DNA of 64,000 nucleotides. It comes from Blasia pusilla. Taxonomy: Eukaryota > Marchantiophyta > Marchantiopsida > Blasiales. Shown here in pieces: positions 1 through 10,327 of this stretch. The notes below the pieces were generated by a model. The model was not told the DNA's origin and made no database searches. It was given only the letters and a program-made list of their open reading frames with translations. The stretch's first letter is position 1, and the number at the start of each line of letters is the position of its first letter. Made by a program: the position numbers and the translations under genes. The DNA is taken from NCBI GenBank assembly GCA_050084515.1, contig CM114272.1:39122001-39186000 (forward strand). Reading direction: 5' to 3'.

Positions 1-27
1 ATCGTATAACTTCTTCCAAAGTGAAGA

Positions 28-135
28 TATAATATAAAAGATTGAAATACTCCCATAGCTAGAAAGAAAAAAATCACTCTCCCAATAGATAATACAAAAT
101 ATTGGAATACTCTCATGGTTAGAAAGAAAAATATG
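28..135. repeat. Two imperfect 60-bp direct repeats
   Basis: A block starting ATAATATAAAAGATTGAAAT is repeated 60 bp later as ATAATACAAAATATTGGAAT. Both units end in a GTTAGAAAGAAAAA-like string. They abut the MP-type LTR that starts near 145. No coding content is visible. Confidence 0.55.
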
Positions 136-144
136 AGAGAGCAG

Positions 145-1250
145 GTTTCCCCTTCGTTTAGGATTTAGGGTTTTAGGGTTTAGCTCATTTGGAGTCATAT
201 TGAGAAACTTACTATTTTGAGTAAGTTTCCACATTGGAAAGTGGCATTTGACCCGCTACAGCAGGACAAGAACCAAGGAGGTGACGTATAAGCATAGATT
301 ACCATAGAGAGAGCTTGGGAGAGGGAATAGAGTATACCTCCAAGAGAGAGAACTTGAGAGCTCATTCTCTCTTTGTTGAACCTCTTGGCATGAGACAGCG
401 GAGATATGGTCCTTCTTGCCTTGTGTGTATAACTCAAGCCTCTCATTAGGAGAGTAGGTTTGGTTTGAGATAAGAGAGAAAGATAGAGAGAGTGCACACA
501 TTTGTGAGACCTTGTTGTGAGTGAACCTCGTGATTTACAAAGAGAAAATGAGTGATTGAGAGAGCTACTACTATGGGGGAGCTCGATGGTTGCTCGTTGT
601 TGCGCAGGTTGGGGACCGTGTTTCCCATTCAAAGGCTCGTGAGAGTGCTAATCGGAGCAAGATCAGCTTGTGTTTGAGATTTGCTTTACTCGTTTTTTTT
701 GTGGGAGAATGGACCGCAAAAGAGCCGCCCAATTTTTTTTAGAAATTGAGTATGGGGGCAAGTTGCTCCATGGTGGTGCTCTCGGGAGCACCGTTTAGCT
801 CTTTGGTTGCTTTTTTTAAAGGTTTCACATTTTTTTTGGGAGTAATCAGCGTGAAAGCGCTGCCAATTTTTTCATAGGAGAAAGAGACTGTGAGCTATAC
901 GACAGTTGTCGTCAGTTTTTATTGGAAGGTCTAATGAAATAACCGAGTTGATGTTGTTGTAGATTAATAATTTTTTCACCCTATGGAAAAAACAATGCAC
1001 AAGTTCATCATTTCAACACAAAATTATGACTATTTTTGCGGAGCTGCCATAGTCATAATGAGAAGAGGCCATATCCTGCATGATAGTGAGTGTTTGTTTC
1101 TTATGGAAAGTTGAATGAAGAAAAAGATTTGGCGAGGTTGTAGATTGGGAAGTTGTGCACGCTTTCAAAGAAACAATATGCAATTTGGACACTTGAGCAC
1201 GAAGTTGTGATCATTTCCGTAGTCTGCCATACCAACTTGTGAAGGAAGGA
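145..1250 (+). mobile_element. MP-gypsy LTR and leader fragment (copy C)
   Basis: The block aligns by eye with the other MP LTR copies at 21,600-22,000 and 34,954-37,450 (plus) and 18,600-18,823 and 62,023-62,302 (minus). Shared landmarks are the purine-rich GTTTCCCCTTCGTTT start, the CTCATTTGGAG string, the CCAAGGAGGTGAC string and the CTTGCCTTGTGTGT string. From 600 to 1,240 it matches the 3' part of the copy at 37,030-37,490. The true LTR start (TGTCACATCTTTTAGG in other copies) is missing, so this copy is truncated at its 5' side. The 3' limit is approximate. No reading frame in it looks genuine. Confidence 0.7.
157..182 (+). repeat. Short telomere-like TTTAGGG insertion inside the LTR
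   Basis: Other MP LTR copies read CGTTTCGGCTCATTTGG here. This copy has about 20 extra bases made of TTTAGG, TTTAGGG, TTTTAGGG and TTTA before the sequence resumes at GCTCATTTGG. The unit is the plant telomere repeat. Confidence 0.6.
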
Positions 1251-1977
1251 GCAATTAAAATTCTTTTGGTAAAAATCTTAATTGAGAGGTAGACAAAAAA
1301 TTTATTTTATCTTAATGCATAGAATGAGGTAAAAATAAATTTGAGTTTTATATAAAGTAAAATGGTAACTTTATTTACTGGATGTTGGCCCAAGATTTAT
1401 AGGCTTTGTGGAATAAGTCAAATCACTAGAAGAAAACTATTGTTTTTATGACTTGATTTAGAATGACTTATGCACAAAATGACTCAAAATATAACTCTAT
1501 TGGTTCAGTCACTTTTTATGACTTGGAAAACCAAATCAGTCATAATATAATGATTCAACTAGTATTACAAATGATTCATTCATGTTCTTGTCATATCCTG
1601 TGACTCGTTCAGTAATCTGAGTCATTTTCTCACACACATATGCTAGAAATCACAATTTGGAGAATAATAAATAAAAAATATCGATATTACCACAAAACCA
1701 TCCTTAAGAGGTACAATAAAAATCTGTCATTAAAATATGACAAATTAATAAATTAAAATATTCCTTGGATAATAATGAAAGAATCCACACAATGTTGAAA
1801 AAATTCTATCACTTAAATATAACATCAAGAATATGGAATAATTCCAACACATAATACTAACATCATAAGTAGTGTTTAATCTAGTCATAAATATATATTA
1901 AAGCTAATATCCAAACATCCATAAATTATGTATTTTTTCACAACGATGGGAGTCATTACCAAAAGCCCATAATATGT
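1251..1977. other. AT-rich DNA with a possible CACTA-type end at 1,424
   Basis: No gene is visible. At 1,424 the string CACTAGAAGAAAAC resembles the CACTACAAGAAAA termini of plant En/Spm elements. The next 200 bp hold many short TGACT/AGTCA motifs in both orientations, as expected of subterminal repeats. I could not find a convincing opposite terminus. GTAGTG near 1,871 is the best candidate, but no matching 3-bp target duplication is clear. Confidence 0.3.
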
Positions 1978-2795
1978 TTTTCCCAGGGCATGTGAAATTA
2001 GGGTTTTGGGCTTGGTGAATCTTCTTAAGGTGAATGCATCTCCAAGGAGGGAGTAAAAAATGGAAGATGCTTCCGATGATGGGTATTTTTAAATCAAAAT
2101 TGGAGAGGAAAATGAAAATTGGAACCGTTCAAGTGGTTTAATATGATGTTATACCTATCCTTGCAAATTTTCAACTCCATCCAACGGTGGGAGGTGGTTT
2201 TTAGGTAGAACCAATGTAAATATTAACAACACCAACAAGAATCCTTCTTGGAGGACTCTAGTTTTTCCTCTCCACGCAACACTTTGGCAAAACTTCACCC
2301 CTGGTCATCCATAGATCTTAATTTTTTTCACGGTGATGGGAATCGGTGTTGAGAGCCCAAATAATTTTTTCGGAGGATTTCTATCATTTTTTTTTGGAGG
2401 ATTTCAAGGTCTGATGAAGGATTTAAAAATGTACAATGAAAGAGGAAATCTTGATTTTATCTCTTGCTATGTGACCAATTGGCAAACTCTGAACCGTCCA
2501 TCCTCTTCAGAAGCATGTTTTCCATGAGCCACCAAATTCTGAGGACCATCCAATGGTGGGAATGAACAATCCACGAGAGATGTCAATAAGAACATTAACT
2601 TTGCATCATAAGAGGGCACAAGTGTAGTCTTGGTGACTCAAAAAGCCTGAAACTTTTCCAAGGCATGTGAAATTAGGGTTAGAGGCCTGATTATTTTTCT
2701 CAAGGCGAATGCACCTCCAAGGAGGGAGTAAAAAATGGAAGATGGTTCCGATGATAGATTTTTTTAAATCCAAATTGAAATCGGGAGAATGAATT
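1978..2795 (+). repeat. Diverged direct duplication, about 140-bp units 670 bp apart
   Basis: Segments near 1,982-2,120 and 2,653-2,795 share GGCATGTGAAATTAGGG, GGAGGGAGTAAAAAATGGAAG and TTCCGATGAT in the same order. The intervening part also echoes itself: CGATGGGAGTCAT near 1,940 against TGATGGGAATCGG near 2,333, and CCATCCAACGGTGGG against CCATCCAATGGTGGG. It is therefore probably a two-unit tandem repeat of about 650 bp that has diverged. No coding frame is convincing. Confidence 0.55.
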
Positions 2796-2970
2796 ATAAA
2801 CAAAACCCTATACCCAAAACTAAACCCTTGGCTCCATATTAAACCTCAAACCCTATATTTTACCCTTAACCCCTAAGTAAATCCTAAACTTTACTCCAAA
2901 CCCTCAACCCCAACCTTTACCCAAATAAATTAAACCCTAAATTAAAACCAAAACCATAAACTTTACCCAA
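2796..2970 (-). repeat. Degenerate telomere-like tract
   Basis: The tract repeats AAACCCTA, CCCTAAA and AACCCT variants about every 10-15 bases, with much divergence. This is the look of an old interstitial telomeric tract, or of AT-rich sequence biased to that motif. Confidence 0.4.
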
Positions 2971-3605
2971 ACGTCGCTCCAGCTTTCTTGCCTCTTGGAT
3001 GCCCTTCCTTCCACTCGAAACTTTTCACTCCCGCGTTATGCCTCGGTTGCCCTTCCTTCCAATTGGCCTTCGTCGCTCTGGCATTCTGCCTCAACTGCTC
3101 TTCCTTCCTTCCGCTTAGCCTTCATTGCTCCCGCGTTCCTGCCATTGCGCTCCCTACCATTCATCTTGCGTTCTTGTTGATTGTCGTTGTGCTCCCTCTT
3201 GGATGCCTTGCACTTGGCCTGTATTCCTTCCTTTTGCGCTCGTCCTCTGTTGTTCCTCGCTGTCAAGCAACCTTTGCTGCCTCCCGTCTTCATCCCTGCG
3301 ATGCTTGCGCTCTCTCCAACCTTCGTGAGCTCTGAGATGCCTCCCTGCTGCATTATTGCCTTCTCGCGCTCGTCATGTTTAGGACGCTCTCGTCTGCCTT
3401 GCATCCACATTGCATTGTGTCAGAGGTTTGTGCTTTTTCCTTGAGCCTGTGTTCCTTGTGACCTACCTTCCTTGTGATTTTTGTTTCCTTCTTGTTGGAT
3501 ACATGCTCTCGACCTTCCGCGTTCCTGGCCTTCCTTGTTGTCGTGCAACCTCAGTTCCGACAAGTCACGCTTCATGTCTATTATGATGCACATGAGATTT
3601 TGCAT
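2971..3605. other. Pyrimidine-rich low-complexity stretch, no gene
   Basis: The plus strand is dominated by CCTTCCTT, TTGCGCTC, CTCCCGCG and similar words, giving open frames on both strands with strongly skewed residues (Ser/Leu/Cys-rich one way, Arg/Lys/Glu-rich the other). That is composition, not coding signal. Confidence 0.4.
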
Positions 3606-6600
3606 GATTAGGGGAAAGACCCAAAATTGAGGACAACATTATATCTAATAAAGTATGCCTCTAATATTGGTGGCCAAGTTGTGCAAGTCCGACTAGAATA
3701 TGTGATTTTTTGGGAAGGTGTTGTTCATGATAGGTTGGTTTGCAGTTGTTCTTCTGGTATATATGTGTCAGGTAAAGTTTGCAATTGTTGCTTGGGTGTA
3801 TGTGATATTGGCACATGGAGTTTAATTCCACCACCAGATCGATATTGGTAAAGGACTCGGTGCGCTTAGTGCTTGAACAGGGTGTCATATGTGCATGCAC
3901 TTACTTTTTTTGGCTAATTTTTCAAATACGGCTACAAATGATAGAAGGCTAATCATAATAGATATACTGAGTGGTTTTTAGGGTTTTTGTTTGAACTCAA
4001 CCACTGAACTCATATGTACATTCTAATAAAATGACCGGTTTGAAGGGATAATTGAATGTGAAAAAATGATCTAGTGAAGACATGGAATGGATACATTACC
4101 TAGATTGATTGCTACCACTCTTTTGTACAAGTTTATTGTTGTGGTTGACTTGACTTTGGGGCATCCCTTATCAATTCTGTAACAAGGAGACTCGTTGCAT
4201 GTTGGCCCTCGATATTACCGAGTTAGGTGAGTTGCTTCAGGGATCATGACTAGTTCCTCTTGGCAAAAATGGTTACCTCAAGTGATCCCACTTAACGTCT
4301 TTGATCCATCCTTGTTTTCTTTGCTTCAAGCCCTTGATCCACTTTTGGCATATAGAATTTGCCATTGGGATTCATTGTGGAGGGATAACGTGATACCTTG
4401 GGTGCATCCTGTAAGGTGTTATCATCCAATTGAAAAGCACCTATTTTTATGTTGGAATGATTGGCTGATGGGGATGGGTACCATGGAGACAATCTTGTTA
4501 TGGTTGAGTGTGGTTGGGGTTGTCAACAAGTGCACCATGCATAATTTTCATGATGGTTAAGGTTGGCATAGAGGTATCTCAAGCCCATAAATGGAAACCT
4601 CTTTAGCCTGAATTCGCGATGTGATCACTCACACACTTGGATGTCCACAATTTGAGCTTGAGTGTTGCCATATCAGATTGCCCATATCACTAGGTGAGCA
4701 AATATGCCTTCCTAGAGAGAGAGGAATGTTGGTGGCAGGCTTGGTATGCCCATGTTGTGGGGGCATGTGTAAAGATAGTGGAGATTGGAACAAAAAATTG
4801 TCTTAGGCATATTGAATGGGATAGCATGGAACCAAAGCCTACATCTGCTTCTCTAAATGATATGGACACCAGTAGTAGTATCAATAATTCAAGATTGATG
4901 AGGTCCTGATGCAAACAAGTGAAAGTTTTGATATTTTGAAAACTTGCATTGAGCACTCGTGACTAATGTTAAATAAATGTGCAAAACTATGACTGAGTGT
5001 AAGTCCCAAGAGATTCTAGGAACATCTTGAAATGCACTCATTTTCAACATTCAACACAAGGATACTTATTCAATGGATGATCTAAGATTAGGTGTTTAGC
5101 TAATTAACACCATAGAAGTGGCCTAATTGTCAAAAAAATGTGAATGAGAGGTATAAGACTATATGTTGGTCTCCTTGTACTGCTGGTAGACAAAGACATC
5201 CATAAAAAACTGCGTGTGTTGTGTTACAATTTGTGGAATACAAGAGGGTTTTAAGTACGAATATATATTAATAAGAAGAGTAGTGATCTACAACACTATG
5301 GGAGAGTCCTTTCTCGCTGCGCAAACACCTCTCCAAATGCCACGTGGCACTTCAAGCGAACCAGGGTGTTCCACGCTTATGTCCGACGTAGTCTATTTGA
5401 GGGTTTTGTTCATAGCCGCCCTAGCCTCCTGTAACAATTTTTTTAATGAACGTGGAATTTTGGCGCGTCTGAAGCGTACCTAGCACATACGATGAACTTA
5501 GGGTTTCATTTTTGGCCACAACTTTTGTGTCAAATTTATGTCCTTTTATCCTTGACGGTTTGGATCCTTCAAACCAGCGTCGTCTGATGAGATTGGCTTC
5601 TCATTTCTCGAGAAGTTGTGAGTGCGAGGGTTGTGATCAAACTTGACCCTTATTTATTCCCTCTTACAAATTACAGTCCCCATTTTTCTCACGATGGTTG
5701 CTGAGGTAAAGTGAACTCATTCATTCATCGAGATCTACTGTCATTCATACACGTTGAACTTCATTTATTGCTAGATAGAGTAAGACATGTCTCTGCTTTA
5801 GGAGTCTACATTGCTTTGAGCTCTATGAACTAAAATACTGAGTTGTATGTAGTTGCGGATGAACATAGCAAGCTAACCATATGTTGGGCTTCAGGACATT
5901 ATATTTCACAAGTACTCCAGAAGAGAGGCGTTCTATTCAGGCTCAATCTGCCCCGATTAATCGGCCCTTGATGTGATCTCAAGATGAGCTCTCGCATTCT
6001 TGATGTCCCCTACCCTGCTCAAGATCTGCAACAACTTTGACCACTTTTCGAGAGCTCCTCCATATTCGACTTTCGCTCCAACACCTCCAAAGCTCCTCAC
6101 ATTCTAATCATCTTCCGACATCTGCAACATCCAGAGCAACAAAGGTGTTGAACGAAAACTACCTAGAGATGGCAACAAGAATCACAATGAAAAGTCAACA
6201 CAAGGGAAAGGAAAGAGTGTGTCCAAGGTAACGAGCTAAAAAAAACATTACGGTGTAAAGTCACCAGATCTCCAAGCATTGGAGAGTACAAAATGGTCTC
6301 CAACAAGTCAGGGGGACTGTATGCGCTTGAGCAAATGGAATAAGTTGCACCGTGATGGTCCTACTTGGGGAGAGCCTCTCACCCTCGTGCATGCTCCGGG
6401 GTTTGAGTATGCAATAAAGGACTCCATGCCCGCTGTTGTCCTCCTTGCGGATTCCGACAAAGGGTACGATCCGAAGCCAGTTGGAGGAGAGGGAATAGAC
6501 GTTGTAGAGGAGGCAAAGGCTCCCCGCACACTAACCAAAATCAGCAAAGCTCACCATCAAAGGGAAGGTTCCCGGTAACTCCCAGTGTGCCTACCACATG

Positions 6601-6780
6601 TAGGGATGATCCACATTGCACAAAGAAATCCCCACATAAAGGGCAGAAGGGGAAAGAAGTTGTAGTGAATATTCAGATCCATATCTGAATTTGGGATCTA
6701 GGAGAGGGTGAGCATGCCGATTAGGAGTAGAGTAGATCAAACAGTCATGAACTGCTTATTGTGAAATGAAAGCGACTTGG
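3606..6780. other. Unassigned DNA, no recognisable gene
   Basis: I see no domain, element terminus or repeat that I can name. The longest open frames are 104 residues at 4,246-4,560 and 99 residues at 6,279-6,578. Neither has a recognisable motif or an adjoining continuation in another frame. Probably eroded transposon sequence, but that is inference. Confidence 0.3.
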
Positions 6781-7670
6781 AGAGTTTTGTGAATGTCTCT
6801 GCCTGCCCCTCTTTTAGTATTCAGCTCGAGTACTAACTGCACTCATTTTGCCCCTACGTGTCCCAGGTGTACATGTGTAATAGCACAAGTATATCTCCAA
6901 ACAAACCAACGACAAAACCAAGAGAAAATAGCTTCGGAGACCAATAGCCTGGCTATCAAAAGAGACACAGTAGCTGAACTGCTAGGGATCCGTAGTCCAA
7001 CTATCAAAAAACTAACGAGACCCGATGCGCTATGCCGAAAGAGTGTACTATCAAACGAGCCCAACCATCAAAAGCGACTCAGTAGCCAAACTAAATCCCC
7101 GAGACAGGATCTGCAATGTTGTGAGATCCCGACTGTGAAGAAATCCCCGAGACCCGATCTGCAATGTTGTGAGAGCCCGATTGTCAAAAGCACCCGAGTC
7201 AAAAAACTAGCAAGAGAGCGCGACAAAAATACCCAGAGTCGAACGAGTAGCAAGAGAGCCTAGCAAGATAACCTGAGAGCCGAAAAGTTAGGGAAAGAAC
7301 TCGACCGTCAAGAACACCAAAGAGTAGAACCGCTGGGGGATGAGCTTGACTGTCACAAAACCCCAAGAGCCCAATAGCACAGCCAAAATTGACCTTCAAT
7401 GTAAAAATATGAGTGCAGATTGAGTCTGAAAGGCGACGATTCTCAGGGGAGATGTTCAAGCACCAAGATGATGCAAGCCGGGCACGGACTGGGAGAGGGG
7501 GCGCATGAGGGCACGAGAGCCCCACTGTCAAAAATACCCCAGAGTCAAAACTAGCAAGAGAGCCTAGCAAGATAACCTCACAGCCGAAAATTTAGGGAAA
7601 GAAATCGACCGTAAAAATCAACATTGTAGATCGAGTCTGAAAGGCGACGATGGAGCAGACACCGTAAGGA
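6781..7670 (+). repeat. Degenerate tandem repeats, partly GC-rich
   Basis: CCCGAGAC(C/A)(C/G)GATCTGCAATG occurs near 7,098 and 7,147. TAGCAAGAGAGCCTAGCAAG occurs near 7,250 and 7,552, each followed by the same AGCCGAAAA(G/T)TTAGGGAAAG string. GAGTCTGAAAGGCGACGAT occurs near 7,421 and 7,635. The spacing points to nested short units and a larger unit of roughly 210-300 bp. A frame of 156 residues at 6,793-7,263 follows the repeat composition and is not credible as a gene. Confidence 0.5.
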
Positions 7671-7675
7671 TCCGT

Positions 7676-7860
7676 GCGCTCGAGTGCGCACGAGCCGGGA
7701 GGAGGGGGGCGCTCGAGCGCATGAGTAGAGCACGGACTGAGAGAGCGGGCGCCTAAGGGCTCAAGTGCGCTTGAGTGCTTGAGTACGCACGAGCCGGACG
7801 GAGGGGCGCGCTCAAGTGCATGAGTATAGCGGATTGGGAGAGTGGGCGCCTGAGGGATCG
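7676..7860 (+). repeat. GC-rich duplication, unit about 100 bp
   Basis: CGCACGAGCCGG occurs at 7,687 and 7,786. Both copies are followed by GGAGGGG, GCGCTC(A/G)AG, GCATGAGTA and GGGCGCCT(A/G)AGGG in order. The block sits directly before the paired palindromes at 7,977. Confidence 0.55.
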
Positions 7861-7976
7861 GAGAGGAGGGCGGACAAACAAGGAGTGCGAGCGCTGCGGG
7901 ACGATAGGAGGGAATGAGAGAGGGAGTGAGGGGGAAAGGGTTGGACGATCGGGTAGGGGGGAAGGGTGGAGGCATG

Positions 7977-8043
7977 TGACGGCTCACGCCGTGAGCCGTC
8001 AGATTAACCATCTAACGGTCTGTTTTGTCTGGCCGTTAGATGG
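7977..8043. repeat. Two consecutive palindromes
   Basis: The first has 12-bp perfect arms (7,977-7,988 and 7,990-8,001; core GACGGCTCACG) with one base between them. The second has 11-bp perfect arms, CCATCTAACGG at 8,008-8,018 and CCGTTAGATGG at 8,033-8,043, with a 14-base loop. They could be remnants of a small inverted-repeat transposon or a cruciform-forming site. The sequence does not decide. Confidence 0.7.
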
Positions 8044-8828
8044 GAGAAGGGTTCAAATATGACCCTAGGATTCGAAGGCGACGCCATTAGGGTGTGGGGG
8101 CTCGGTTCAGGCCTAGGGTTGGGAGTGTTAGGTTAGGGCTAGGTTCGGCGTACTGAACCTGGATTTTTTTAATGAATTTCCTTATGAATTTTTTTTAATG
8201 TAATTTTCTCCCTTTTTACCTTTTTCCCAATTTTATTCCCAATTATTTAAAATTTTTGAGAAAATTAAAAGAAATCTCCCCCCTTACTGTTCTCCCCTAA
8301 ATTATTTTGTTTCCCTAAATTTTATATTATAAATTTCATTTTCTCTTTGTTTTTTCATTCAATTTATAATTTTTAGAGAAAATCAAATTGGAAATGAAAA
8401 ATTTCCCCTACTAATTTCCTTTCTCTTCTTTCATGTTTTCTTTTATTCTCTTTTCTTTGTTTTTCTTTTTATTCTTTATTCTTTTGGTCATTTTATTTCA
8501 ATTCTCAACACTTCCGTTGTGTGTCATGTAGATGATGAGTGTTGGCGGATCGTCACTAAACAGGGAGAGACGGCCACTTGGTATTATTACAAATATGACA
8601 ATTTCGCAACAAAGTTCAGGAAGACATATTAAAGTATCAAAGAATACCTCCCCGATGTAAGAACCTTTGCTTAGGGTAGGGACGTAAGCACCTTATTTCC
8701 ATTTCAAAGATGATGCCTTACATACCATTTTCCCGACAATATATTTTTCTCATGCATTAAACCCAATTGTTGCACATACTTCCTCTTCCATCAAATCCTA
8801 CGGATTTGCGTGACTTCCGAAAATTGAT
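8044..8828. other. AT-rich spacer upstream of the Helitron coding region
   Basis: 8,160-8,520 is strongly AT-rich with runs of T, TTTTC and AATTT. No gene is seen. The 5' end of the Helitron (a TC terminus) must lie at or before 8,829, but I could not pick it out. Confidence 0.35.
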
Positions 8829-9254
8829 GCATGCGAATGCACAACAAAAAAAGGCGTGTCCGTCGCAAGGAAATCTTAGCACAACAAACACATCTCGAAG
8901 ATGAACTCCGACCTGAAACATCTCCAACGTAAGTTTACTACATCGACGCTCATTTAGCATGTCCAATTTCCCACCAAATATTGACTTTTCATTTAATTTT
9001 GTAAGCTTTTAACATTCATGTGTTGTTCTAGACTTCCAAATCCCATTGAATCCTGTCAATATACGTGACTTTTGGAAGGTTCTACGTGGCGAAGCCCAAA
9101 AATGAAAGCCTGCTATTCGAGCTGATAGAATGGAAGCTCTCAAAGAAAAAAAGAGGAATTACTATCGAGAGTATAGAAAAAGAAGGAAAGGGCTTAATGG
9201 TCAAGTTCAACGTGAGTGTCGCGCCCCTACTCTCCTTGAACGTCAATCTTTAGT
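8829..9254 (+). pseudogene. Helitron RepHel N-terminal basic segment, with an intron
   Basis: A frame from the ATG at 8,829 reads through a basic stretch (KKRRVRRKEILAQQ) and ends at CAAC followed by GTAAGT (8,929). A polypyrimidine tract ending TTGTTCTAG finishes at 9,031, giving a 103-bp intron by eye. The following exon carries another basic stretch (MEALKEKKRNYYREYRKRRK from 9,130). Lys/Arg-rich N-termini of this kind are common in plant Helitron proteins. The assignment rests mainly on position directly before the Helitron_like_N domain. Confidence 0.45.
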
Positions 9255-10327
9255 GTTGCGGAAGCGTGCGTTCAGTAGGTCACGAACTCATCGCCGATCT
9301 GCACCCAAACACGCACTCTCGTTAGTCGGGTTTGGGCCAACCGGCGTTCCAACCCACCGAGTCCTCAACTCGGCGTCTCACCAAGCTCAACCTTCCTTAG
9401 TTCCTAGCTTCCAAAACATGGCAAGTCCTTCAAGACTTGGAACAGACTTCCTGGTTAGTCCAGGGATCTGAAATGACACTTGCGCGCCTAGCGATCCCAA
9501 CTGTTCAACGGTCCTCGGGTGAGTTCCGAACCGAGACCCAAGTAATTGAGTCGCGGTGTGAAATCCAAGAGGGATGTCTAAAATCGCCTCAATGGACTTG
9601 GTGCAGGTTTTCCAACCCAACGCCCAAACTCGCGTTCCGTTCCATGCCCTTGAGCCGCCCCGCAGCGCCCAAAGTGGGGTTTGGGTTCCAAGCACTCTCG
9701 GAGACCTTCCTCCTTACTAGTACTTCTGGGGTTCTCCAATAACCCCTCCTCTTTGGGAAAAGAGGGTCGGGCCCTTCATTGTGGCCCTCAACCCGACTCC
9801 ACTTGCAGTTGTTTTCGGGTTGTATCTCGGCCGCTGCTTATGCGTTTGCAGCGATCTTTAGTGCGTTTGGACCGGCTCTCCATAAGCTTTCCAACGCATC
9901 ATTATTTGCTCCAAACGCATATCGGCGCTAAAATTTATGGCCATAAATATAGTCGGAAACTCTCAAACGCTAGTGGCGTTCCACATCCGGATCTTTCCTT
10001 TGGCAACCCACTTCCTAGACTCGACTTCTTTCAAGTCTCATTCCGCGTTTGGTCCAGGTTTCTCATTCGCGACCATAACACTTGAAACGCGACTCCTTGC
10101 TCGCGTCTCGTCTCTTGTCTCCTCTTTGAGACAACTCCAACGCGCAAACCATCTTAGCGTGAGCCCGCTAATGTTCCGATGTTCCGCTTGGCACTTGTTT
10201 GGTCATGAGGGTCGCGACTGTGAGAGTATTGCAACTATTCCATTGAATAGGTACCTATATCTAACTATTCACTTCATAACTACTTGATTTACTCCATATT
10301 TGATTTGTATTTATTCTTACCAATATT
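9255..10327. other. Unidentified 1.1-kb stretch within the Helitron
   Basis: GC content is higher than in the flanking Helitron coding sequence and no Helitron motif is visible. Frames of 100-134 residues exist on plus (9,437-9,742; 9,681-10,085; 9,937-10,287) but overlap in different frames with no recognisable domain. It may be captured or inserted DNA. I could not define ends or a target duplication. Confidence 0.3.

Noticed and set aside
2988-3410. Overlapping frames of 115-124 codons on both strands
   Set aside because: Low-complexity pyrimidine-rich DNA keeps several frames open at once; no motif in any of them.
6793-7263. 156-codon frame starting with Cys/Ser residues
   Set aside because: Tracks degenerate tandem repeats, with internal peptide repetition matching the DNA units.
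7592-8011. 139-codon Pro/Ser-rich minus frame
   Set aside because: Created by the GC-rich duplication and palindromes; no initiation context, domain or homolog pattern.
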